A DNA stretch of 64,000 nt from Bacillus sp. BA3 (GTDB taxonomy: Bacteria; Bacillota; Bacilli; Bacillales; DSM-1321): positions 344,277 through 408,276 of the forward strand of contig PIZR01000002.1 of NCBI GenBank assembly GCA_002835675.1, read 5' to 3'. Within the stretch, counting starts at the first letter, position 1. Each line of letters opens with the position of its first letter. A program made the position numbers and the translations under genes. Shown here piece after piece: positions 17,216 to 26,178 of the stretch. The notes under the pieces were generated by a model. It saw only the letters and a list, made by a program, of their open reading frames with translations. It did not search any database and had not been told where the DNA came from.

Positions 17216-18554
17216 GTTGATCCCCCAATTCCTGCGCAAGTGCATCAATTTCTTCTTTTGTTCTAAGTTCAGTTACCGCAACCAGCATATGGTCTTTCAG
17301 CTCAGGATAAACCGTCCCTAAATCAAAGCCGCCGATCATCCCTTTTTCAAAAAGGCTTTTATTGATTTCTGAAAACGAAGCAGGCAGTTTAATGATAAAT
17401 TCATTGAACGAAGGACCGTCGAATATCACTTCCACCCCTACTGCCATAATTGCTTTTTTCGCATAATGCGCTTTTTGAATATTTTGCACGGCCATTTCCT
17501 TGACACCCTTTTTCCCAAGGGCGGTCATTGCAACAGAAGCTGCCAACGCATTCAAAGCTTGATTGGAACAAATGTTGGATGTGGCCTTGTCACGGCGAAT
17601 GTGCTGTTCACGAGCTTGTAGCGTTAGTACAAATCCCCTTTTACCATTTTCATCCACGGTTTGACCGACGAGTCGGCCTGGAACTTTCCGAACAAGTTTA
17701 TTAGTAACCGCAAAATATCCACAATGAGGTCCACCGAATGCCGCTGGAATGCCGAATGGCTGAGCATCCCCCGTTACGATATCTGCACCGAGTGCACCAG
17801 GGGATGTCAAAGCTCCCAATGCAAGCGGATTACTGGAAACGATAAACATGGATTTGACGCCATGAATGATTTCTTCCATTTCCTTCAATGGCTCGATCCG
17901 GCCAAAAAAGTTCGGATATTGCACGATCACTCCTGCAATGTCCTCATTCGCCAATTCCTTTAAAGCAGCTAAGTCCGTCACACCGTCTTTATAAGGAATT
18001 TCGATCACTTCCACGCGTTGCCCTTTCGCATATGTCTTCACGACTTCTCTTGATTCAGGATGAACGGTTCCTGAAATGAGAATCTTCTTGCGGCGTGTCT
18101 GTCCTGAAGCAAGCATGGCTGCTTCAGCCAGCGCTGTCCCGCCGTCATACATGGAGGAGTTAGCCACATCCATGCCCGTCAATTCACATATCATCGTTTG
18201 ATATTCAAAGATTGCTTGAAGCTCTCCCTGTGAAATTTCAGGCTGATAGGGTGTATAAGCCGTGTAAAATTCAGAACGGGATAGAACATGATCGACGATG
18301 ACCGGTGCATAATGGTCATAGACACCCGCACCAAGGAAGGAAGCATAGTCTTTAAGATCCGCATTCTTGGCAGCAAGCCTTGATAATTCTTTCATTAATG
18401 CTGGTTCCGATTTAGCAGGCTTGATATCGTATTCTCCTTGAAAACGAACGCTCTCAGGGATATCATTGAAAAGTTCTTCAGCAGTGGATACCCCTATCGC
18501 TTTCAGCATTTCTTGTTTATCTTGCTCTGTCATGGGTAAATAACGATGTTTCAT
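17208..18554 (-). CDS. gcvPA: Glycine dehydrogenase (decarboxylating) subunit 1
   Basis: The 448-residue N-terminal half of the P-protein. With GcvPB it decarboxylates glycine and loads the aminomethyl group on lipoyl-GcvH. It begins [17 protein letters not shown] and contains the conserved [26 protein letters not shown] and [11 protein letters not shown] stretches. It follows gcvT by 17 bases. Confidence 0.95.
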   Translation of the reverse strand: MKHRYLPMTEQDKQEMLKAIGVSTAEELFNDIPESVRFQGEYDIKPAKSEPALMKELSRLAAKNADLKDYASFLGAGVYDHYAPVIVDHVLSRSEFYTAYTPYQPEISQGELQAIFEYQTMICELTGMDVANSSMYDGGTALAEAAMLASGQTRRKKILISGTVHPESREVVKTYAKGQRVEVIEIPYKDGVTDLAALKELANEDIAGVIVQYPNFFGRIEPLKEMEEIIHGVKSMFIVSSNPLALGALTSPGALGADIVTGDAQPFGIPAAFGGPHCGYFAVTNKLVRKVPGRLVGQTVDENGKRGFVLTLQAREQHIRRDKATSNICSNQALNALAASVAMTALGKKGVKEMAVQNIQKAHYAKKAIMAVGVEVIFDGPSFNEFIIKLPASFSEINKSLFEKGMIGGFDLGTVYPELKDHMLVAVTELRTKEEIDALAQELGDQHE

Positions 18555-18571
18555 CTAATGACCATTCCCCT

Positions 18572-19678
18572 CTATTTACGTGGTTTTTTATAAAAAGGTG
18601 TTTGTATTATAACGGCTTTCAAACGTTTGGAACGGATCTCCACTTCGACTTCCGCATCCAGCACTGAAAATTCCTTATCGATAAGTACCAAACCCACGTT
18701 TTTCTTCAACGTTGGTGATTGGGTACCGGTCGTGACCTCGCCAATGACTTTATCACCGCTGTAGACCTTATACCCATGACGTGGAATGCCACGGTCTATC
18801 ATTTCAATTCCCACAAGCTTGCGAGGAGCTCCTTTCTCCTTTTGCTCAGCAAGAACGGCTTTCCCGAAAAAATCAACTTCCTTATCGACTTTTACTGCAA
18901 AACCAATCCCGGCTTCTATCGGGGTGATGTCTGCTGAAAGCTCCTGCCCATACAACGGCAGTTTCGCTTCAAAACGCAGGGTATCACGAGCACCTAAACC
19001 AATCGGCTGAACTCCCTCTTCGTTTCCGGCATCCATAATCGCCTTCCAAAGGGCTGGACCATTTTCACTGTCACTATATATCTCAAAGCCATCCTCACCA
19101 GTGTATCCAGTACGGGATACCATCGTGGAGATACCGTTAATCATGACATTTTCCTTGAACTTGAAAAATCCAATTTCACTTAAAGCAGTATTTCCCGATA
19201 GTTTTTGTAAAATCTTCTCTGCAGATGGCCCTTGAAGTGCCAGCTGTGTATAGTCACTAGATACATTCTTGATTTGGACATCTTCCGATAAATGAGCTTG
19301 CAGCCAATTGAAATCTTTTTCTGTGTTCGCTGCATTGACCACAAGCAGATAGTCATCCTCAGACCTTTTATACACGATTAGATCATCAACCGTGCCTCCG
19401 TTTTCATAACACATGGCGGAATATTGGGCACCGCCCTGTTTCAGCTTTGATATATCATTAGTCAGCATCTTTTGTAAAAAGGAAAGGCTCCCAGGACCCT
19501 TAACATCGACTTCACCCATATGGGAAACATCGAATAACCCCGCTTTTGTACGTACGGCTTCATGTTCGTCCTTTATACCCGAAAATTGGACAGGAAGTTC
19601 CCAGCCGCCAAAATCAATCGTTTTACCTCCGTATTCACGATAAACCTCAAATAGTGGTGTTCTTTTTAAATCGGTCAA
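18572..19678 (-). CDS. gcvT: Aminomethyltransferase (T-protein of glycine cleavage)
   Basis: It transfers the methylene group from aminomethyl-lipoyl-GcvH to tetrahydrofolate, releasing ammonia. It has the GcvT fold with [23 protein letters not shown] at the start, the catalytic Asp region in [19 protein letters not shown] and the C-terminal barrel. I place the start at TTG 19678 because GGGGGT lies 7 bases before it and the protein then begins as in other bacilli (368 residues). An ATG at 19747 would add a non-conserved tail inside the leader. It is the first gene behind the glycine riboswitch. Confidence 0.93.
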   Translation of the reverse strand: MTDLKRTPLFEVYREYGGKTIDFGGWELPVQFSGIKDEHEAVRTKAGLFDVSHMGEVDVKGPGSLSFLQKMLTNDISKLKQGGAQYSAMCYENGGTVDDLIVYKRSEDDYLLVVNAANTEKDFNWLQAHLSEDVQIKNVSSDYTQLALQGPSAEKILQKLSGNTALSEIGFFKFKENVMINGISTMVSRTGYTGEDGFEIYSDSENGPALWKAIMDAGNEEGVQPIGLGARDTLRFEAKLPLYGQELSADITPIEAGIGFAVKVDKEVDFFGKAVLAEQKEKGAPRKLVGIEMIDRGIPRHGYKVYSGDKVIGEVTTGTQSPTLKKNVGLVLIDKEFSVLDAEVEVEIRSKRLKAVIIQTPFYKKPRK

Positions 19679-19782
19679 AAAATGACCCCCTTCAGATTTT
19701 TTTAAATTAATTGGCTTCATTATCAAAAGCTTCTTGTCATTACGCATCAGATCTATCCTGATTCATGATGTGAAAAAAGCAC

Positions 19783-19990
19783 AAAAAAGGACAGAGAAAG
19801 CCCGTTTGAGCTTTTTCTCTGTCCTGAAACCTGAAAGTTTACCTATGTAATAGGTTTTCCCCTTTGGTGGCCGTCCCAAAACGGGCGGCGCTCTCCAGAG
19901 TTGCGTCCAATAAGAGTTCTTTTGCCTGAGAGATTCACTGCTAAGTTTGCTCCTTCGGCGCTACATCCGTAGTCTCTCCCCTTATCTTCA
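19783..19990 (-). promoter_or_regulatory. Tandem glycine riboswitch with terminator platform
   Basis: The minus strand reads the two-aptamer glycine riboswitch: GGGGAGAGACT, GCGCCGAAGGAGCAA, CTCTCAGGCAAAAG, GGACGCAACTCTGGAGAG, CACCAAAGGGGAAA and CTTTCAGG. A terminator hairpin follows (AGGACAGAGAAA.../...TTTCTCTGTCCT, 19783-19824), ending in a T6 run. Glycine binding should prevent termination and switch on gcvT-gcvPA-gcvPB. The arrangement is the one known from B. subtilis. The first aptamer has a shortened P3 arm here (GAGACTACGGATGTAGC). Confidence 0.95.
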
Positions 19991-20367
19991 CCCGCATATA
20001 AATGGTCTACCAATGAAAGGAAGCGAATAAGCCACCAAACATCGGTAAAACCTCTGAGCATCGTGGAATGCATTCTCTGCCAATTCTCCTGAAACCTCAG
20101 AAACCGTTTGATTGGTCTCCTTCAGTAATCTTGGATAAATTAGAAGCCTATAGCCCATACTAAGAAAACGCGAACTGCAAAATCGATGTACAAAGATTCT
20201 TTGTAGCGTTGGGAAATTGGAATTTTCTAAATATACTTATATCCTACCCTAAGAAACTTATCTCTGCAATATCTTTTGAAGAGAAATATTTTTCTTACTT
20301 CACATATGAAATGTTCGGGTTTTGACCTTTTATTAAGGAAAATATGATTTAAGAGGGAGTTATTTCT
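19991..20367. other. Leader and divergent promoter region gcvT/yqhH
   Basis: The region between the riboswitch and yqhH is about 375 bp. The yqhH side shows TTGACC with a TATGAT after only 15 bases, an imperfect promoter. The gcv side has no clear promoter, and about 150 bases of possible leader upstream of the aptamers are unexplained. GAGACCAATCAAACGG and AGGAGAATTGGCAGAG are present, but I recognise no known RNA. Confidence 0.3.
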
Positions 20368-22056
20368 ATGAAAATCAATATATCCTTTAATTCTGAATGG
20401 AATGACGAGTTTCTGCAAAAGATGGAAAATGACGGTCCATGGGGAAACTGGGAGCTTTATAAGCTCGCGGTTCAAATGGAGGAAAATCTTATCATCCCTG
20501 ATTTTGAAGGTTTACAGGCGCCCAAGCACCTTCCGCAGTTAACCCCGCTTCCCCATCAATTGGAAGCAGCCAAGCAAGTGGTGGAAAAGATGAACGGAAA
20601 GGCCATTTTAGCTGATGAGGTAGGGCTCGGAAAAACAATTGAAGCTGGATTGATCCTAAAAGAGTATATGATTAGGGGCCTTGTAAAAAAAGTTTTGATC
20701 CTTGTTCCGGCTTCCCTTGTCACACAATGGGCTTTTGAATTGAATACCAAGTTTCATATACCGGCAGTCGTTCAGAGAAAAAGCTATGTTTGGGACTCCT
20801 GTGATGTGGTCATTTCATCCATTGATACAGCGAAACGAGCTCCACATCGAGATATCATTTTCAAGCAGGAATACGACTTCATCATTATTGATGAAGCTCA
20901 TAAACTTAAAAATAATAAGACGAAGAACTATGAATTCGTCCAAAATCTGAAAAAGAAATTTTGTTTACTCCTGACAGCCACTCCGATTCAAAATAAAGTC
21001 GAGGAAATTTTCCACCTCGTTTCGTTATTGAAACCAGGCCACTTGGGAAATGCCTCACTTTTTTCAGAAAAGTATAAAGGGAAAGGCCGGAACATAATTG
21101 AAGATGAACACCTAAAGGAACTTGTCAACACTGTCATGATTCGAAACCGGCGGGCCGATACTGGCATTGAATGGACAAAACGGCATGTGGAGACCATCAC
21201 CATTGAATTTTCTCCAACGGAACAAGCATTGTACGATGCTGTTTCCAAATTCAAACCTATTTCGGATGGTTCTAAAGGAAGCGCCTTTTCGGCTCTCACT
21301 CTCCAAAGGGAAGCATGCAGCAGCAGAGAGGCGGTCTTTTATACATTAAAGAATATGAAAAATAAATATGATCAGCCTTCCCCTGACTTTTTGGCAAAGC
21401 TTGATGATTTATTTTCTAAAGTGAATGAAACGGTTCAGAACTCAAAGGCTGAAAAAGCTTTGGAACTGATCAAGAAAATTGATGATAAAGTCATTATCTT
21501 TACCGAATACCGGGCGACTCAGCTATATCTACAATGGTACCTACAGCAGAATGGAATTTCTTCAGTTCCTTTCCGAGGCGGTTTTAAGCGCGGAAAGAAA
21601 GACTGGATGCGAGAATTATTCCAAAAAAATATACAGGTATTGATTGCAACAGAAGCTGGCGGGGAAGGGATAAACCTTCAGTTTTGCCATCACTTGATTA
21701 ATTTTGACCTGCCATGGAACCCGATGAGGCTCGAACAGAGAATCGGACGGATACACCGCCTTGGTCAGGAAGAAGATGTGATGATTTATAACTTTGCCAC
21801 GAAAAATACAGTGGAAGAACATATTCTGAAGTTACTATATGAAAAAATAAATTTATTCGAGAAAGTAATCGGCGAATTGGATGATATTCTAACCAAACTG
21901 GATATTAACAACATTGAAGAATATTTAATTGATGTAGTCGGCGAATCCAAAACAGAGGGCGAAATGAAAATCAAGATGGATAATTTTTCATCGTTAATCC
22001 AATTCGCCCAATCAATGAAGGAAGGTGAGGTTCATGCAGCAACGGGAAATTCATGA
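20368..22056 (+). CDS. yqhH: SNF2/RapA-like DEAD/H helicase YqhH
   Basis: A 562-residue SWI2/SNF2-type ATPase. Walker A ADEVGLGKTIEAG is near residues 89-101, the DEAH box IIIDEAHKLKN near 172-182, motif III LLTATPIQN near 208, and the C-terminal helicase domain carries EAGGEGINLQFCHHLIN and QRIGRIHRLGQ. It is probably involved in nucleic-acid or transcription-complex remodelling; no specific role is established. GGGAG precedes the ATG. It overlaps yqhG by 23 bases, so the two are coupled. Confidence 0.93.
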   Translation: MKINISFNSEWNDEFLQKMENDGPWGNWELYKLAVQMEENLIIPDFEGLQAPKHLPQLTPLPHQLEAAKQVVEKMNGKAILADEVGLGKTIEAGLILKEYMIRGLVKKVLILVPASLVTQWAFELNTKFHIPAVVQRKSYVWDSCDVVISSIDTAKRAPHRDIIFKQEYDFIIIDEAHKLKNNKTKNYEFVQNLKKKFCLLLTATPIQNKVEEIFHLVSLLKPGHLGNASLFSEKYKGKGRNIIEDEHLKELVNTVMIRNRRADTGIEWTKRHVETITIEFSPTEQALYDAVSKFKPISDGSKGSAFSALTLQREACSSREAVFYTLKNMKNKYDQPSPDFLAKLDDLFSKVNETVQNSKAEKALELIKKIDDKVIIFTEYRATQLYLQWYLQQNGISSVPFRGGFKRGKKDWMRELFQKNIQVLIATEAGGEGINLQFCHHLINFDLPWNPMRLEQRIGRIHRLGQEEDVMIYNFATKNTVEEHILKLLYEKINLFEKVIGELDDILTKLDINNIEEYLIDVVGESKTEGEMKIKMDNFSSLIQFAQSMKEGEVHAATGNS

Positions 22057-22831
22057 TTTTTTAATAACTTACTTTAAAGCCAATGAGTGTGAAATACTGG
22101 ATAATGCACCAACCCACCTTACAGTCCAATTGACGATTGATATGGATAAAGAATTAATGAACAGACCCTTTTATTGGCATTATCTAGAAAAAACAGGCGG
22201 CGTTCCAAACCCAGCACAGATGACTTTCATTACCGATCCAGAACTAGCTCCATCCGATTTAAAGGGAGAAATGATTCATTTTGGCTCCCCTCGCCTTCAC
22301 CAGATTATTCAATCTACCAAAAAGCTGGCAGGATATACTAGACTTTTTGAGGATACCCCTCCATCAAAAGGGGGAAATAATCCTTTGTTTCCTTGGCTGA
22401 CCCTGAATGTGAAAATATCCTATCAATGCGATCGTAAAAAGGATACCTTCATGTCGATCGGTTTGAATTTAATCTCAGGTGAGATCATGGAAAGGTTTCA
22501 CCATCGGGTTTTACCGATAAAGGTCACCCCCAAAATACCGGATTACTCCTTTACGCTTTCACCGCTCATCATGCCCAAGAGCGGATTGGCAAGACTGGAT
22601 ACATACATCAGGACCAGTTTCGAGGATGATGACCATTCCTGGGCAGAGGAAGCAATGCTTCGCTGGCAGAATGACTTGAATTTATTGGAGCATTTTTACA
22701 AGGATATGGAAGAAAAAAGTGAGAGCTATTTTACCGAAAAAGATGCCTTAAAAGCTCAATATGAACCCAACATCCGAATATCCATCATCAACGGAGGGTT
22801 ATTTTACCTTTCTGATAGGGCATTGGGATAA
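22034..22831 (+). CDS. yqhG: Conserved protein YqhG
   Basis: A 265-residue soluble protein (MQQREIHDFLITYFKANECEIL...) found next to the YqhH helicase in Bacillus. No known catalytic motif was seen. The start ATG at 22034 follows AAGGTGAGG; the frame overlaps yqhH. Being always paired with YqhH suggests it is an accessory factor of the helicase, which is inference. In B. subtilis sinI-sinR-tasA-sipW-tapA come next; here yqzE follows directly. Confidence 0.87.
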   Translation: MQQREIHDFLITYFKANECEILDNAPTHLTVQLTIDMDKELMNRPFYWHYLEKTGGVPNPAQMTFITDPELAPSDLKGEMIHFGSPRLHQIIQSTKKLAGYTRLFEDTPPSKGGNNPLFPWLTLNVKISYQCDRKKDTFMSIGLNLISGEIMERFHHRVLPIKVTPKIPDYSFTLSPLIMPKSGLARLDTYIRTSFEDDDHSWAEEAMLRWQNDLNLLEHFYKDMEEKSESYFTEKDALKAQYEPNIRISIINGGLFYLSDRALG

Positions 22832-22844
22832 GTAAGAACAATAA

Positions 22845-22880
22845 AAAAACAGATGCCCTAAATTCAGGACATCTGTTTTA
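22845..22880. terminator. Bidirectional terminator yqhG/yqzE
   Basis: AAAACAGATG and CATCTGTTTT form the stem around a CCC...AGGA loop between the convergent genes; it overlaps the yqzE stop codon. Confidence 0.8.
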
Positions 22881-23063
22881 TTTTTTGATATTTTTCCTTA
22901 CGAACATCGACAAAGCAAAAGGGACAATGCCAAACCAATGGGACATACCATGATTTTTATCCTCTTTTCTGTGACGGCGCTTTTCTTTTCGTTCTTTTTT
23001 CGTCAGATTAAAATACTCGACAAGCTGCTGAGTCAGATATTTAATATAAGCGTTTGTAGACAT
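22878..23063 (-). CDS. yqzE: YqzE-like small protein
   Basis: A 61-residue protein with a very basic middle (KKERKEKRRHRKEDK) and a C-terminal hydrophobic segment (WFGIVPFALSMFV). It matches YqzE, which lies at the end of the comG operon in B. subtilis, where the gene is under ComK control. Function unknown. It is separated from comGG by about 105 bases. Confidence 0.82.
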   Translation of the reverse strand: MSTNAYIKYLTQQLVEYFNLTKKERKEKRRHRKEDKNHGMSHWFGIVPFALSMFVRKNIKK

Positions 23064-23170
23064 ATAAAATAATCACCCTATGCAAAGTATGCCCCGTTTA
23101 CGCAGCTTTTATTCCTTTGGTTGTTCCCTGAACACGTGTACCTGACTTAAAAGAATGTTGATTTTGCGTA

Positions 23171-23572
23171 TTAAACAGCCTGCTTTTCCAACCATTCTTT
23201 CACTTTCCCAGCTTCTTTATCGTATTGAATGATGACCCTTCCCTCGCGGTCATTTTTAGTCGTGGAAGAGAACTCGATATAGACATAAGGACCTTCTTCT
23301 TTCATTACGGAATAACGCACCACACCATTAGGGTATGAAATTTCCCCCTGGATGATTTTTGGGATCTCTTCGCCCCACTCTGCCGTCACATCCTTGATCG
23401 CTAAATGGACAAGATGGTCGGCCACAAGCGATTCTTCCACTTCTTTATAAAATTTTTTATCAATGATAAACTGATCGATCATTAGTATTGTGAACATGAT
23501 GAAAACACTCGCTACAATCATGACCATTGGGAAAACGACTCCTTTTTGATTATTCATCGACTTTCGTGACAT
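23171..23572 (-). CDS. comGG: Competence minor pseudopilin ComGG
   Basis: A 133-residue protein with an N-terminal hydrophobic helix (VVFPMVMIVASVFIMFTILM) and a hydrophilic remainder, last in the comG order. ComGG is a minor component of the transformation pseudopilus. It lacks a strict prepilin cleavage motif, as in B. subtilis. Its start is close to the ATG pair at 23572/23557; the choice is unsure, and it overlaps comGF by about 20 bases. Confidence 0.85.
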   Translation of the reverse strand: MSRKSMNNQKGVVFPMVMIVASVFIMFTILMIDQFIIDKKFYKEVEESLVADHLVHLAIKDVTAEWGEEIPKIIQGEISYPNGVVRYSVMKEEGPYVYIEFSSTTKNDREGRVIIQYDKEAGKVKEWLEKQAV

Positions 23573-24032
23573 TCCTAAAGAAAGGATGAAATCTTCGACT
23601 GAAAGTAGTCCCTGCTTTATCGGTTATATTTATAACAATGACACTGCCATCCTTCTCAACCCGGAATTTCGAAATGTTCTGTAAGATGACCTCATGCCCC
23701 ATACCATTCACCCGTCTTCGGACCTTATCTTCATATTGTTCAAACGATGATAATTGTTCATCTGAAAGCATCAAATATAATTTATTTCCCATTACATCCT
23801 GAGCTTTGGAACTCCGGACCTCCTGCTTCATTTGCATGGTAAAGACCTCCCACTCTTTAGGATGCAATTTATCAACGGACCCCATCTGGGTGTGAATGAT
23901 TGAAAAAAGCTGTAGAACAAAAAGGGACGTCGTCATTAATATCATTAAAGAAAAAAGCATTTCGATCATCGTAAAGCCATCATTTTTTCGCAGCATCACA
24001 AATGGATTCAAGATTACCCGATTCATCTTCAT
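23550..24032 (-). CDS. comGF: Competence protein ComGF
   Basis: A minor pseudopilin-like protein with a prepilin N-terminus: KNDGFTMIEMLFSLMILMTTS, containing the G/F cleavage point and the Glu at +5. I chose the ATG at 24032 because AAGGGTG stands 8 bases before it; the ATG at 23996 nearer the prepilin motif has no site. The protein is 160 residues in that case. It overlaps both comGE and comGG, typical of the packed comG operon. Confidence 0.85.
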   Translation of the reverse strand: MKMNRVILNPFVMLRKNDGFTMIEMLFSLMILMTTSLFVLQLFSIIHTQMGSVDKLHPKEWEVFTMQMKQEVRSSKAQDVMGNKLYLMLSDEQLSSFEQYEDKVRRRVNGMGHEVILQNISKFRVEKDGSVIVINITDKAGTTFSRRFHPFFRNVTKVDE

Positions 24033-24318
24033 AACGTACACACCCTTCAATCATCCCCGGGAAATCCCCATTGTCCTTCCAAACCAATTCATAGGATCTT
24101 CTTTTGTAAATGATTTCCTGACCAATTGCTTGTATTTCCCCATCCATGAACGCCGTCAATCTTTCATATAATAAATGGTGGGCTTCTGTCCTTACGGCAA
24201 TATCTTTCCGATGCGTCATTAACTCTTCAAGAATCGGTAAAATGGCAAGTACCAGGAAAATACAAATGGAAAATGCGGCCATCAGCTCAAGGTAAACGTA
24301 ACCTTTACAATTTCTCAA
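23980..24318 (-). CDS. comGE: Competence minor pseudopilin ComGE
   Basis: A 112-residue protein with an N-terminal hydrophobic helix (YLELMAAFSICIFLVLAILPI) led by CKGYVYLE, which resembles a prepilin peptide with Glu at +5. The start TTG at 24318 follows AAGGGAGGT with a 7-base spacer; the frame remains open to 24378, but that start lies inside comGD. It overlaps comGD by 14 bases. Confidence 0.83.
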   Translation of the reverse strand: MRNCKGYVYLELMAAFSICIFLVLAILPILEELMTHRKDIAVRTEAHHLLYERLTAFMDGEIQAIGQEIIYKRRSYELVWKDNGDFPGMIEGCVRYEDESGNLESICDAAKK

Positions 24319-24763
24319 TCCTGAACCTCCCTTTACCGATATTGAGGACCAATTTGTACATTCCTTTTGACGTGTCAATCATAATCGTTCCGGCTTTTGA
24401 AGCATTTCCATACTGATTAAAATGGAAGCTAAACCCCAAAGTGCCACTTAAAAACTGAATATCCTTTGGTATGCTCCTCTCTAGAACGATTCCTTCCTTA
24501 TAAGATGACACGGTATAAACCTTTTTGGCATTATTAATATGAAGGTAGATCAAGCTCTCATGACTGATGGCATACTGCTGTGCATAGAAGATATCTTCAT
24601 GGAATTGAGAAAGAAATAGCCTATTTTCCATGCCTTTAGTGAAGCTAGGATATAGATTAGGACCGATGGAAATCAGTAGTACAAAAATAACGAGGACAAT
24701 AAGGGTTTCAGATAATGTATACCCCCCATTGGACTGCCGTATATTCACTTCTCTCCTACTCAA
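24305..24763 (-). CDS. comGD: Competence minor pseudopilin ComGD
   Basis: A 152-residue prepilin-like protein: NGGYTLSETLIVLVIFVLLISIG carries the cleavable G/Y junction and Glu at +5, followed by a hydrophobic spine helix. It is a minor pseudopilin of the transformation apparatus. Its start overlaps the comGC stop by 8 bases. Confidence 0.9.
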   Translation of the reverse strand: MSRREVNIRQSNGGYTLSETLIVLVIFVLLISIGPNLYPSFTKGMENRLFLSQFHEDIFYAQQYAISHESLIYLHINNAKKVYTVSSYKEGIVLERSIPKDIQFLSGTLGFSFHFNQYGNASKAGTIMIDTSKGMYKLVLNIGKGRFRIEKL

Positions 24764-25067
24764 CGACCGTTATCTTTCCTTTACTATCCAAACTAATATC
24801 ATCCCCATTAGGACAGGATGTCTGTTTGAGATAGCCTTGACTTTCCAATTCACCGATACTTCCGGGCAGTTTAGCATTATCAATCTCATAAGCCTGTACC
24901 TGTGCTTGGGCCATCTTCACGAATGCTTCACAACCTTTGGACTGAATCGTAGATTGGTTCTTTGTGATATTGGGGATTGTTATAATCAAAAGTATGGAAA
25001 TTACCAGTAAAACAATAAGCATTTCAATTAGTGTAAAACCACGTTCATTCATCACTTTCTTCAACAT
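24756..25067 (-). CDS. comGC: Major competence pseudopilin ComGC
   Basis: The main subunit of the DNA-uptake pseudopilus. The prepilin sequence ERGFTLIEMLIVLLVISILL has the G/F cleavage site, Glu at +5 and a class 3 signal. The two Cys (KGCEAF and TSCPNG) match those forming the disulfide in B. subtilis. The start is at ATG 25067 (MLKKVMNERG, 103 residues); AGGAG lies upstream. ATGs at 25073 and 25076 are alternatives. Confidence 0.93.
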   Translation of the reverse strand: MLKKVMNERGFTLIEMLIVLLVISILLIITIPNITKNQSTIQSKGCEAFVKMAQAQVQAYEIDNAKLPGSIGELESQGYLKQTSCPNGDDISLDSKGKITVVE

Positions 25068-25143
25068 ATCCATCATGCTCCTGAACCACCTGAATACCAG
25101 ATGGCTTCGAGCATTTTCACCTCCGGAATACAATAATAAAATC

Positions 25144-26178
25144 CTATATACTTTCGAGCAGTGAGAACATCGGCAGCAAAACCGCCAAATAAATCGACAC
25201 GATCAACAGACCTATCAGTGAAAACATGAGAGGCTGAATGATTTTTAAGATTGCATTCATTCTCTCTTCAATTTTCTCCAGTATAAAACGACTGTAATGA
25301 AGTAGCTCCGCATCAAGTCTGCCATATTTTTGACCATTTGCAGCGACCACCGGCAAATTACCATCAAAATATGGAAGCTCCCGAAAAATCAATTCAAGTG
25401 ATCTACCCTCAATCAGATCATCCTTAATGATATTGCATAGTTTTTGGTAAAAGGGCTGCTGTTGGTTTATCGAGAATAATTTAATGCTATCGTTAATCGA
25501 TAGCCCTCCGGAGAGTAAGCCACTTAATTGGCTTGCAAAAAAATAAGTTTCGTATAATTTGATGAAGTTCCCGAATATCGGAATTCTCATCAAAATCCTC
25601 CGCTGCCTTAATGGGCACAATCCGTTAAACCAAAATCGTTTGAGTACATACAAGAATAGGAGTAATCCGAGTAAAAAGAAGGGGAGTGCTGGAAGAATGA
25701 ATGTGGAAGCTGATATTAATCTCAAGAGTGTATGCTGATCGACATCCATCGTGAAATAAATTGTCTGGAATTTAGGAAGGAGAACACTCTGAAGAATATA
25801 AAAAACAATACCTACAAAAAAGACTAAGAACACAGGATACACCATTAACTTTTTTACTTTATCCATATCCTCGGTTCTTTTCTTCCAATATCGCCCTCCT
25901 TCCACCAACGCCCGTTCCAGGTCGCCGTATTGTTCTCCATAAAATATATAACTTACAAGCTGCGGATGAAAATTCAGATGGGACAGCACCAAGTGCAGCG
26001 GGAAACCGTTCCTTAAATCGGCTTTAGCCTGAGTGAAATCTTCCGCTTTCTTCTTTGATTCCTGAAATTCAAGAAAATGCAGAGCCTCCACCAAGGGATA
26101 ACCATGCTTCAATAATTCACCTAGCTTCGAAATAAAAACCGCCTGCTCTTTTACCCTCCATTTACTTTTTGGTTTCAT
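25144..26178 (-). CDS. comGB: Competence pilus platform protein ComGB
   Basis: A polytopic GspF/PilC-family protein that anchors the ATPase and pseudopilus base. The repeated GspF domain is visible: LGELLKHGYPLVEAL in the first half and LSGLLSGGLSINDSI in the second, with three long hydrophobic helices (about 135-155, 185-205 and the C-terminus). The start at ATG 26178 (MKPKSKWRV) is in line with homologues; it overlaps comGA by 17 bases. Confidence 0.9.
   Translation of the reverse strand: MKPKSKWRVKEQAVFISKLGELLKHGYPLVEALHFLEFQESKKKAEDFTQAKADLRNGFPLHLVLSHLNFHPQLVSYIFYGEQYGDLERALVEGGRYWKKRTEDMDKVKKLMVYPVFLVFFVGIVFYILQSVLLPKFQTIYFTMDVDQHTLLRLISASTFILPALPFFLLGLLLFLYVLKRFWFNGLCPLRQRRILMRIPIFGNFIKLYETYFFASQLSGLLSGGLSINDSIKLFSINQQQPFYQKLCNIIKDDLIEGRSLELIFRELPYFDGNLPVVAANGQKYGRLDAELLHYSRFILEKIEERMNAILKIIQPLMFSLIGLLIVSIYLAVLLPMFSLLESI

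Noticed and set aside
19843..20073. 77-codon frame across the glycine riboswitch leader
   Set aside because: It overlaps both aptamers and has no family resemblance; the RNA structure explains the sequence. Only the upstream leader is kept as a finding.
23550..24318. Frameshift or gene fusion in comGE-comGF-comGG
   Set aside because: The overlaps are the normal dense packing of the comG operon; each frame keeps its own prepilin-like start and plausible length.
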